This document shows, one piece after another, positions 1 to 6,211 of a DNA stretch of 6,212 nucleotides (its first letter is position 1; every line of letters starts with the position of its first letter). The notes under the pieces are model-generated. The model had not been told where the DNA came from and made no database searches. It saw only the letters and a program-made list of their open reading frames with translations. The position numbers and the translations under genes are program-made. Origin of the DNA: Lentisphaerota bacterium (GTDB lineage Bacteria; Verrucomicrobiota; Kiritimatiellia; RFP12; UBA1067); the NCBI GenBank assembly GCA_015061765.1, contig SUVZ01000237.1:1-6212 (forward strand), written 5' to 3'.

Positions 1-1
1 A

Positions 2-727
2 CTGATTGCCTTTATGCCTCTGATTCCAGCGCAGGCGCCAATAGTCCCAGCACCCCTTGACCCCGTCCGGTTCCTGGTCGTAATAACTGCTGACGCGAAG
101 ATCGTGGATGTACGCGCATTCACCATGGACGATCTCACCCAGCAATCCCTGCCGGCAGAGATTGAGGCCCAGCATCTCCATCTCTCCGTAGCAGCAGTTC
201 TCGAGCTGCATGCAGTGAAGGCGCGTACGCTCTGCCGTTTCGACAAGTTCCCAGCACTCGTCGATCGTCATCGCCGCCGGAACTTCAATGAACGCATGCT
301 TGCCGCAGTTCATCGCAAAAACCCCGATCGGAGCGTGCAGAGACCAGGGAGTCACATTGTAGACGCAGTCGATGCCGTCGTACCGGCACATGTCTTTCCA
401 GGAATCCTCCCTTCCTGAAAACATCTTCGGCAGCGGTCTGCCGTTATCCTTGAGCCATTTGGCTTCAGCCTCGACCCGCACCTGACGGATGTCGCACAGC
501 GCGGCGACTTCAACCCCGGGAATCATGGATATGCGATGGACGGCAGACGTTCCACGGCTCCCCAAACCGACCACCCCGACGCGCACCCTCTTCAGCGGAG
601 CCGCCGCAAAACCCTGCATGGCTCCGCCGTCGCCGCCGAATCTGACCGCATTGGCGCATCCGCCCGCCATCGCCGCCGCGCCCATCCATGCAGTGCCCTT
701 GATGAAGTCTCTTCTGTTCATGCTCAT
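2..727 (-). CDS. Tat-exported GH109-like Gfo/Idh/MocA glycosidase/oxidoreductase, N-terminal part
   Basis: This gene encodes the first 242 residues of a Gfo/Idh/MocA-fold protein; the 3' end runs off the window. ATG at 725-727 is chosen because AAGGAG (735-740) sits 7 bases upstream; a second ATG at 719-721 has no better site. Residues 4-10 are NRRDFIK, a twin-arginine signal, followed by a hydrophobic stretch and MAGGC (residues 20-24), which resembles a lipobox. A Rossmann dinucleotide site follows: VGVVGLGSRG near residues 50-59, with Asp79 at the end of strand 2. The motifs EVPAA (148-152), QLENCCYGEMEMLGL (174-188), AYIHDLR (205-211) and YWRLRW (229-234) match my memory of GH109 alpha-N-acetylgalactosaminidases, which use NAD+ in a redox-elimination mechanism. 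Tyr180 lies where family members have an active-site tyrosine. The family is usually about 420-470 residues, so roughly half is visible. Substrate specificity is inferred; a non-glycosidase Gfo/Idh/MocA dehydrogenase remains possible. Confidence 0.88.
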   Translation of the reverse strand, partial: MSMNRRDFIKGTAWMGAAAMAGGCANAVRFGGDGGAMQGFAAAPLKRVRVGVVGLGSRGTSAVHRISMIPGVEVAALCDIRQVRVEAEAKWLKDNGRPLPKMFSGREDSWKDMCRYDGIDCVYNVTPWSLHAPIGVFAMNCGKHAFIEVPAAMTIDECWELVETAERTRLHCMQLENCCYGEMEMLGLNLCRQGLLGEIVHGECAYIHDLRVSSYYDQEPDGVKGCWDYWRLRWNQRHKGNQ

Positions 728-734
728 CGGATAT

Positions 735-740
735 CTCCTT
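735..740 (-). promoter_or_regulatory. Ribosome binding site of the GH109-like gene
   Basis: AAGGAG reads on the minus strand 7 bases before ATG 725-727. It decides between this start and the second in-frame ATG two codons later. The 54 bases between the upstream TAG (782-784) and this start hold no other convincing signal, neither a promoter nor a hairpin with a T tract, so the gene is probably co-transcribed with those upstream. Confidence 0.75.
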
Positions 741-781
741 TCAATCGATTTCTGAAAACGGTACCGTCCGCCCGGAACTCC

Positions 782-1035
782 CTATCTGCGGATCCTTAAC
801 ACCTTCACGCCGTAGCACGGCCATTCGCAGGGAATGCGGACAACGCCGTCCTCGAACGAGAAGCCGACCTCGCCCCATCCGCCGCCGCAACTTCCTCCCT
901 GCCGGGGCTGGACGGTATGATGTTCAGCATCGAGAACGAGTCCTCGGTTATCACCTCACGGAATCCGGTCGTCGCGGCAAGCGAAACCGTGACAATAGAC
1001 ATTGCAAAAGAAAGGAAACATGTTGACTTAATCAT
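782..1035 (-). pseudogene. Frameshifted short coding remnant with an intact-looking C-terminus
   Basis: Two frames carry protein-like sequence here. The first starts at ATG 1033-1035, has a weak AAAAGGA 11 bases upstream, and reads MIKSTCFLSFAMSIVTVSLA, then FREVITEDSFSMLNIIPSSP. It then turns into low-complexity Ala/Ser/Arg text and stops at 805-807. The second frame is open from 955 down to TAG 782-784 and ends GWGEVGFSFEDGVVRIP, CEWPCYGVKVLRIRR, which looks like the closing beta strands of a carbohydrate-active enzyme. One missing base near 870-905, where short G and C runs occur, would join them into about 84 residues. The opening residues could pass as a signal peptide, so a small secreted protein is possible. 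Alternatively this is the decayed 3' end of a larger gene, perhaps the 820-residue gene upstream, since the final segment lies in that gene's frame. A sequencing error, pseudogenisation and recoding cannot be told apart from one sequence. I recognise no family. Confidence 0.5.
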
Positions 1036-1087
1036 CGAAACCCCATTCCTTTTCCGGCACGCGCGGCGTCGACGCCATGCCTGGCGA
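1028..1087 (-). other. In-frame coding-like tail after the stop of the 820-residue gene
   Basis: Directly after the TGA at 1088-1090, the same frame stays open for 19 codons before TAA at 1028-1030. It reads SPGMASTPRVPEKEWGFDD and keeps the G/C-rich third positions of its neighbours. Its end overlaps the ATG of the next short frame (1033-1035) by a few bases. It could be the true C-terminus beyond a read-through or mutated stop, a 16-residue leader starting at ATG 1076-1078 (no good ribosome site seen), or untranslated sequence that looks protein-like by chance. It contains the imperfect inverted repeat at 1056-1081. Confidence 0.3.
1056..1081. repeat. Short inverted repeat around a 12-base perfect palindrome
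   Basis: The core ggcgtcgacgcc (1065-1076) is its own reverse complement, and outer arms ggca (1056-1059) and tgcc (1078-1081) can also pair. It lies 7 bases past the TGA of the 820-residue gene. No T tract follows on the minus strand, where the next bases are GGAAAAGGAATGGGG, so it does not look like an intrinsic terminator. It could be a weak hairpin in the transcript or chance in GC-rich DNA. Confidence 0.35.
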
Positions 1088-3550
1088 TCAATACCTCAAA
1101 AACGTGAAATGCCTCGCGTCCCACGGATCCATCTCCGGCTTGGGGCCATACGACGGATACCGCTTCGCGTTGAGGACGTTCAGCACACGACGGGCAAAAT
1201 GCGACAGTTCCAGACGATCCCCGCAGAAAACCTCAAGCTCTCCGATCCGGACGCCAAGCCGGGCGAACTCCCGGTTCTCCGCAATGCCGACAGCCGGACC
1301 GGACTTCTCGCCATCCTTTTTGCCGGCGGACCTGAAGAAAAAGCGGAACCTTTCGGCGATCTCCCGAGAATCCGCATCCGCCGAATGCTCCACGGCAAGC
1401 TTTGAAAGGTCCGAAAGGTCCAGTCTGCCGATAGCGTCCGCCGCAGCCGCAAGGGAAGCGTCGCGATACGCCAGACGCACGGTCTCGCCGCCCTTGAAAT
1501 CAAGCGCCGCCGGACCGGAGATGCGGTATCCCTCTATCGCATCCCTGCAAACGACCTTTCCGCGGAATCCGCCGGACTTCAGCATGAGGGTCATTCTTCC
1601 GCAGCCATCCCCCTCCCATGACGCCGAGAGCATTCCTTCGCCATCGACAGTCGCCACGGCCTCAAGCACGTTCGCGAGCAGGGCTCCGGCGGAAACGGAC
1701 ACCCGCATGCGTCCGTCGCCGAACGTGCTGTCGGCGGCGCCGCCGTAGAACGGCACGTAGAGGAAACCCTTGGCATCGGACTTCGCCCCGACAAGTCCGG
1801 TGGCGATTTCGTCCGGATACACGTCCATCACGATCTTCCGCGTGAGATTCGTCAGGTTGCACACGGCGATGAACGATCTGTCGCCAAGCCCGTACCGGGC
1901 CAGCTCGCATTCACCGCATTCCGGTTTCGCGCCGATGACGGGCTTCCATCCCGCCGCGTTCAGGCGCACGAACGCATGCGACATTTTGGCGACATATTCG
2001 CTCGTGTAGCGCACCGGAAGCGATGCGCAGGCCACAAGCGACCTGTGCACGGCAAAACGGCCGAGGTCGTTCTTGAGCATGTCCAGCCGCCCCGCCGGCC
2101 ACTTCGCATAGTTCGGATCAAAGCTTTTCGGCGAATAGCCCTCCCACAGGGTAAGCGCCTTCTCGCCCAGGGCGAGTCTGCTGTGCATCGGGAACGGCAG
2201 CTGATGGTCCCACGGTGTCGTCTCGTGCATGACGGTATCCGCGTACAGCATATCGCTGACATGCTGATACCTCGTATTCACGGCAGCACCGGCGCATCCG
2301 GGAAGTCTGCTATTCTTTAGAGTGTGCAGATATTCGAATATCTTCGCGTTCGCCACTCCCCGGACTACGCCAGGTCCGAATTCATCCCAGCTGACGTTCT
2401 TCATCGCCTTGAGGCGTTCGCCGCGATAGACGCTTCGTGCGCTGGACACGTCAAACGCCATTCCGCCAAGATCCCATCTCGGCATCAATTCGGCCAGCTG
2501 ACGGCGCAGCTCAACGCCCCAGGAGCATTCGGGGAACGCGAATATCTCTGTCGTGTAGTGGTAGGCGCTCAACCCGAATCCGTTGACGGTGGCATGGGAA
2601 TCAGGATGCGGCGCGGCATGCTTCTTCGAGATGTTCGCCAATGTCATCGTGTAGAATCCGTTCGCGACGCCGCAATAGTACCCGTTGGAGAAACGCGAAC
2701 CCTGAATCCTGTCGAAGCGCTCCCTCGATATCTTCGCGCTGGCGACCTTGCGTATCTTGCCGCCGTTGCGGTTGTGGTATTTCAGGTCCACCCACTTGTA
2801 GTCCACCGAATTCTTCCCGGAGGGGTTCACGGAATTGAGAAGGTCTCCCCATGTGCGGTCCGCCCCGTAGCACCACTCCCACGTCGCGTTCATGAAACGG
2901 CACGTGTCTGGATTCGGAGACTGCCAGCTGGCATACTCCGCGCATATTCCGTAGTATCCGGGATACACATCGGGATTCTTGAAGAACCGCTCCGGATACA
3001 GTCGGTAGTAGCGGGCGTAGGCCTCGCGTATGCCGTACTTCGGGCTGAACGGAACGCGGTGGAAGCTGCAGACATATTCGGAGCCCTTCCCCGTCAATGT
3101 CGCATGCACCGATATCGAACGCATGTCGCCATCGAGGATGCCGTCCACGTACGAGTTGAAATCCTCAGCTCCGGCGGCGAGCGCCACGCCGGCGCTTTCG
3201 TTCCAGGAGGCCACCATGAGGAACCTGAAGTTCATGTACAGCGGAACCGAAATCCTCCTTCCCGACGGCTTGACCTCATCCTTTCCGTCCCACAGCACCG
3301 TCGCGCCCTTGAATTCGTCCGAGGCGACGATCCGCAGCATCTGGATTCGGTCGCACAGCGACACGACGCGGCAGCGTATGGTCTCCGCTCCGCAGACATC
3401 CTGCATGCGCTCCACCGTCAGCTCGACCTGACCGTCCCGCCGGTACGGCGTGCCGTCCCGGTTCTGCAGAGCAACGTCAAACGCCCTCGCCGACGGCACC
3501 GCGAACAGCACGCTTGCCAACAGCAGACTTTTCATCACCGTTTCCTTCAT
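1088..3550 (-). CDS. Large secreted protein, putative multidomain glycoside hydrolase, family not recognised
   Basis: This is an 820-residue exported protein. ATG 3548-3550 is preferred because AAGGAG (3560-3565) lies 9 bases upstream; the frame also opens at TTG 3590-3592, but that has no such site and would add 14 charged residues before the signal. Residues 1-23 form a clear Sec signal (KSLLLASVLFAVPSARA, cleavage before FDVAL). I infer an N-terminal beta-sandwich at about 24-165, then a large aromatic-rich region at about 170-560 resembling a TIM-barrel catalytic domain. The latter includes PGYYGICAEYASW (197-209), NATWEWCYG (221-229), TTEIFAFPECSWG (333-345) and GMAFDVSSARSVYRG (363-377). 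Asp367 at a strand end is a candidate catalytic residue, as in clan-D-type enzymes, but this is a guess. A C-terminal beta domain (about 560-695) and a mixed alpha/beta tail (about 700-800) follow. It is probably secreted or periplasmic and acts on a polysaccharide, judging from the GH109-like gene downstream. The protein ends HFTFLRY with TGA; the frame beyond looks coding, so it may be truncated. Confidence 0.85.
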   Translation of the reverse strand: MKETVMKSLLLASVLFAVPSARAFDVALQNRDGTPYRRDGQVELTVERMQDVCGAETIRCRVVSLCDRIQMLRIVASDEFKGATVLWDGKDEVKPSGRRISVPLYMNFRFLMVASWNESAGVALAAGAEDFNSYVDGILDGDMRSISVHATLTGKGSEYVCSFHRVPFSPKYGIREAYARYYRLYPERFFKNPDVYPGYYGICAEYASWQSPNPDTCRFMNATWEWCYGADRTWGDLLNSVNPSGKNSVDYKWVDLKYHNRNGGKIRKVASAKISRERFDRIQGSRFSNGYYCGVANGFYTMTLANISKKHAAPHPDSHATVNGFGLSAYHYTTEIFAFPECSWGVELRRQLAELMPRWDLGGMAFDVSSARSVYRGERLKAMKNVSWDEFGPGVVRGVANAKIFEYLHTLKNSRLPGCAGAAVNTRYQHVSDMLYADTVMHETTPWDHQLPFPMHSRLALGEKALTLWEGYSPKSFDPNYAKWPAGRLDMLKNDLGRFAVHRSLVACASLPVRYTSEYVAKMSHAFVRLNAAGWKPVIGAKPECGECELARYGLGDRSFIAVCNLTNLTRKIVMDVYPDEIATGLVGAKSDAKGFLYVPFYGGAADSTFGDGRMRVSVSAGALLANVLEAVATVDGEGMLSASWEGDGCGRMTLMLKSGGFRGKVVCRDAIEGYRISGPAALDFKGGETVRLAYRDASLAAAADAIGRLDLSDLSKLAVEHSADADSREIAERFRFFFRSAGKKDGEKSGPAVGIAENREFARLGVRIGELEVFCGDRLELSHFARRVLNVLNAKRYPSYGPKPEMDPWDARHFTFLRY

Positions 3551-3559
3551 CTTTCTTCT

Positions 3560-3565
3560 CTCCTT
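3560..3565 (-). promoter_or_regulatory. Ribosome binding site of the 820-residue protein
   Basis: AAGGAG on the minus strand lies 9 bases before ATG 3548-3550. It fixes the start there rather than at the in-frame TTG at 3590-3592 or the later in-frame ATG at 3533-3535. It lies within the 38-base gap behind the 270-residue gene, which holds no recognisable promoter or terminator. Confidence 0.75.
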
Positions 3566-3588
3566 GATTCCCCGGTTGCCGTCCGACC

Positions 3589-4401
3589 TCAATGGGCCAG
3601 CGATGCGCCCTCCTGAGGCGCGTAGACACTGTCCATCATGCCGTCGGCATAGGTGACGGACAGCATGCTGCCATCAACGCGCTTGGTATTGTCGAATCCC
3701 CTCAACGCATCGGAATCGGCGATTATTTCGCTATACTCCGCCACGGGATCGGCAAAGCGCCTTTCCCACTGCAGATCCCGCAGCCCCACAAGTTCAAGCG
3801 CCAGCCGCTTCACCGGCGCGCCTTTGTGCTCGGCCACGAGCGGTATCCGGTCCATCCCCGTTATGTCTATCAGGAACGGATGCGCGATCTCCACCGACCC
3901 TGTCGACATGAATACGCCGAATTTGAACTGCACCTTCCCGACAAGCTCCTCGGTCACGTCTATCGGGCGGTACAGAATACTCCACCTGTCTCCGCCGCCG
4001 CCAAGCTGTGCCTTTATCTCCGGCCTGAGATACCCGTCGAGGCAGCTGTTGAAACCGCCAAGAAGATATACCCTATTGTTGTAAGGCTTGTCCTTTTTCG
4101 TACGTCCATAGCTCCACAGCAGCACAGGCGCCTTGTCCCGCCTGACCCATGCGCCGTAAAGATAGCGGTGTCCGGTCTTAAGCGACACTTCCTGCCGCCA
4201 GAACGCCGACAGTGGCACACGGGACGTGATCTTCCATACCGGCTCCTCGGCCGTGAACGGTCCGCCCTTCGACTTCTCCCATGTGAAGCCTCTGCGGTCG
4301 GAATTATCCACTCTGTTTTCCCATTCCCTGTCCTTGAACAGGTTCGCCTCCGTCTTCAGCACAGACGGATACAGCAGCGCCGCCAGCAACAACCAACTCA
4401 T
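3589..4401 (-). CDS. Exported 270-residue protein, possible jelly-roll carbohydrate-binding region
   Basis: I do not recognise a named family. The start ATG 4399-4401 has AAAGGA (4408-4413) 6 bases upstream, and an in-frame TAA at 4417-4419 rules out an earlier start. Residues 2-15 (SWLLLAALLYPSVL) form a hydrophobic segment with cleavage plausible near TEA-N (residue 19); it lacks the usual early Lys or Arg, so export is likely but atypical. From residue 20 the pattern NLFKDREWEN, then FWRQEVSLKTGHRYLYGAWVR (68-88, alternating strands), a loop with YNNRVYLLGGF, and FKFGVFMSTGSVEIAHPFLI (159-178) resembles the CBM4/9-type beta-sandwich layout. In that layout a protein opens with a name-like 'N-L-F/L-D' strand and ends with a strand describing the ligand face. 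The last 80 residues are charged and end QEGASLAH. It sits 22 bases after the beta-strand-repeat gene and 38 before the 820-residue gene, which suggests an accessory glycan-binding or surface role. The binding function is inference only. Confidence 0.8.
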   Translation of the reverse strand: MSWLLLAALLYPSVLKTEANLFKDREWENRVDNSDRRGFTWEKSKGGPFTAEEPVWKITSRVPLSAFWRQEVSLKTGHRYLYGAWVRRDKAPVLLWSYGRTKKDKPYNNRVYLLGGFNSCLDGYLRPEIKAQLGGGGDRWSILYRPIDVTEELVGKVQFKFGVFMSTGSVEIAHPFLIDITGMDRIPLVAEHKGAPVKRLALELVGLRDLQWERRFADPVAEYSEIIADSDALRGFDNTKRVDGSMLSVTYADGMMDSVYAPQEGASLAH

Positions 4402-4407
4402 TTCATT

Positions 4408-4413
4408 TCCTTT
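4408..4413 (-). promoter_or_regulatory. Ribosome binding site of the 270-residue protein
   Basis: AAAGGA on the minus strand lies 6 bases before ATG 4399-4401, inside the 22-base gap after the TAA at 4424-4426. A nearby ATG at 4404-4406 is out of frame and meets a stop after two codons. The short gap leaves no room for a separate promoter, so co-transcription with the upstream gene is likely. Confidence 0.65.
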
Positions 4414-4423
4414 CTTTTACGTG

Positions 4424-6211
4424 TTATCTGATTATCACTTTTGTCCCATGATTGACGCCGATCTCCAGGGCGAAAGTCGTCCAACCGTTCACGGCATCGA
4501 CAATCTCGACATTCCTCACGATTTTCCCGTCGATGCGGCGCGGCATCTCAGGCAGCATCGCCTTGATCCGGGCGGCGATCGAACTGCGAACCGTCATGAT
4601 GCCCAGAACCACACCCTCCTCCGGAACGGACTGGGGATACAGAATCTCCAGCGGCAGCTTGGCCTCCCCGTCGGGAAGGACGAACGGCGTGTCCGTTTTC
4701 ACGTTCCTGACTCCATAGCGCAGAGAATCGGCATCGGATGACGTTGCGTCGATGACAAACTTCGCCGAACTGCCGAAACGTATCTCAAGTCCGTCGATGC
4801 AGTCCGCCCCGCGCACCTTGAGCGTGCCTTCCGCAATGTTCAGGATGTTCGAATTCACCGACGGCATGTCACTTACGGCACCCTCTCCGAATTTAACCGG
4901 AGCGGCAAGAGTGAGCGTACCGACTCCCTCCTTATCCAGTGTTCCGTTCATCGTAAGCAGGGTCTCCACCGCGAACTCCTTTCCGGAAATTACGAAAATT
5001 CGCCCCAGAAACGCCGTGCCTTCCACATCAGAGGTACTGTCGATGTAAAGTCCCCTGTTTGTGCCCTTGGCGAGTGCGGCATTCCCGGAGACATGTATCC
5101 GGCACATTCTTTTGAGGGTAATTCCATCCCATGCCATTTCGGAAATCACACCTCCAAGCTGATTGGTCGCGGCTACACTCAGCGTCTGCATATTAGTCTC
5201 GTCCGGGGCATTTCCTTTGTAATTCACCTGCGATACAGAGAATCTGCCTTCGAACGCCGAATTGTCTCCAGCGAAACGAGTGGTACCCTGTGGTGAAGAA
5301 GTTGCGCCGACACCTGGAATTGTTATCGTCGCCTCACCCGACAGATCGCCGGAAAACTCCGCCGTATAATTTGCATACACCAGAATACGCACTGTGCCCG
5401 ATGGCGCGACCAGCTTTTCGCCCTCTATTTTTACAGTTCCGTCTTTCACGGTTGAGAACTGCCCAAGGCGCACATACGCACCATCCAGAATACGCAGTTC
5501 CTTTACCTTGAAAATCGACTGGTACAATGTAAGCATACAGTCTGGTCCTATCGTAAGCGACTCTCCCGGGAAATGGCGCATCTCATACTCGGAAGATGAA
5601 TTCGAACGTCCAACGCCCATCGTATTCAGATAACTGGCGACATCTCCGGTTTTCAGGACAACATAATGCGCCCCTTCATGCGGAAGGCGTCTATCCGACC
5701 AATGACTTTCCATGTCGTCGGCAAATGACGTTGTGGCCCTGCTGCAGGCCGTCTGCTCATTGTTGTCGGATATCACAAGACTCACGACAGGCTCAAACGT
5801 AAACACGAGCGAATCCCTGTCTTCTCCGCATTCGACCTCAAGCTTGGCAAGGCGGCGCATATCCGCGGGATATGCACCCATGTCGAGATCAAGAACAAAA
5901 TCATCCCTATCCAGTTCAGCGGACTTTGGAGCCGTCAATACCACAAAGCGGTTTGTGAGTCCGTCAAACGCGATGTCCGACATCGAAAGCTTCACCTTCG
6001 CCAATCCTTCTGTTGAAAGACTGTCTGTCACATGGATCGTCGCGCCTGAAGCGTGCTCAACCCCATTGGCATCGACCGTCTTGGCTATCGTCACCCTGAT
6101 TGCCGCATTTGTGTCGAGTGACAGCGTTGAAAGCGTCCAGTCGTCTGTCGCCGAAGCGGCGAATATCGTGCCGTTTGTCCCGACGGTCACTTTGGCCTCG
6201 GAATCGCCGCT
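4424..6211 (-). CDS. Autotransporter-associated beta-strand-repeat-like secreted protein, C-terminal part
   Basis: The last 595 residues of a protein whose start lies beyond the window edge; the frame is open to the end, and GTG at 6188-6190 is an internal valine codon, not a supported start. The sequence is a long run of short beta strands with Gly, Asn, Thr and Ser turns and few helices, typical of a right-handed beta-helix or passenger domain. The module SFADDMESHWSDRRLPHEG (5672-5728), then FPGESLTIG and ELRILDGAYV, fits the 'WSD...P..G' module followed by 'F.G.SL.l' and 'L.l.GG' strands that I associate with such proteins in PVC bacteria. GTLDKEGVGTLTLAAPVKF with NILNIAEGTLKVRG (about 4808-4945) matches the autotransporter-associated beta-strand repeat (PATR) pattern. 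The end, FALEIGVNHGTKVIIR, has no 12-strand barrel, PEP-CTERM, LPXTG or obvious type IX tail. It is presumably secreted or surface-exposed; its ligand is unknown. It is the first visible gene of the cluster. Confidence 0.8.
   Translation of the reverse strand, partial: SGDSEAKVTVGTNGTIFAASATDDWTLSTLSLDTNAAIRVTIAKTVDANGVEHASGATIHVTDSLSTEGLAKVKLSMSDIAFDGLTNRFVVLTAPKSAELDRDDFVLDLDMGAYPADMRRLAKLEVECGEDRDSLVFTFEPVVSLVISDNNEQTACSRATTSFADDMESHWSDRRLPHEGAHYVVLKTGDVASYLNTMGVGRSNSSSEYEMRHFPGESLTIGPDCMLTLYQSIFKVKELRILDGAYVRLGQFSTVKDGTVKIEGEKLVAPSGTVRILVYANYTAEFSGDLSGEATITIPGVGATSSPQGTTRFAGDNSAFEGRFSVSQVNYKGNAPDETNMQTLSVAATNQLGGVISEMAWDGITLKRMCRIHVSGNAALAKGTNRGLYIDSTSDVEGTAFLGRIFVISGKEFAVETLLTMNGTLDKEGVGTLTLAAPVKFGEGAVSDMPSVNSNILNIAEGTLKVRGADCIDGLEIRFGSSAKFVIDATSSDADSLRYGVRNVKTDTPFVLPDGEAKLPLEILYPQSVPEEGVVLGIMTVRSSIAARIKAMLPEMPRRIDGKIVRNVEIVDAVNGWTTFALEIGVNHGTKVIIR
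4808..4945 (-). other. PATR-like (autotransporter-associated beta-strand) motif within the CDS
   Basis: Residues GTLDKEGVGTLTLAAPV, a linker, and NILNIAEGTLKVRGAD follow the family pattern 'G-L-x-K-x-G-x-G-T-L-T-L ... G-x-L-x-v'. This is the best single family signature in the upstream gene. Only one clear copy is visible in the window; other beta-strand stretches, such as TTRFAGDNSAFEGRFSVSQV (around 5231-5290), are more divergent. Confidence 0.6.

Noticed and set aside
14..418. Plus-strand open frame of 134 codons at the left edge
   Set aside because: The opposite strand carries unmistakable Gfo/Idh/MocA GH109-type motifs across the same bases.
1056..1081. Inverted repeat as an intrinsic terminator
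   Set aside because: No T tract follows it on the minus strand, and same-strand coding continues downstream with short spacing.
1056..1090. TGA 1088-1090 plus the following hairpin as a selenocysteine site
   Set aside because: No redox motif such as Cys or Thr next to the TGA, the extension is only 19 residues, and the repeat shows no recognisable SECIS features.
782..1090. Reassigned TGA codons (alternative genetic code) to explain the interrupted frame
   Set aside because: A TAA also interrupts the frame at 1028-1030, and TGA is the plausible natural stop of the 270-residue gene at 3589-3591.
3551..3592. TTG at 3590-3592 as start of the 820-residue protein, overlapping the stop of the previous gene
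   Set aside because: It would put 14 mostly polar, charged residues before the signal peptide, whereas ATG 3548-3550 has AAGGAG at 9-base spacing.
2324..3616. A 430-codon open frame on the plus strand
   Set aside because: It lies antisense to the 820-residue gene, which has a signal peptide, a good ribosome site and coherent domains. The plus-strand translation is rich in Arg, His and Pro, as expected for a shadow frame in GC-rich coding DNA.
3592..4431. A 279-codon open frame on the plus strand
   Set aside because: It is antisense to nearly the whole 270-residue gene and its basic, low-order composition shows no fold-like pattern or ribosome site.
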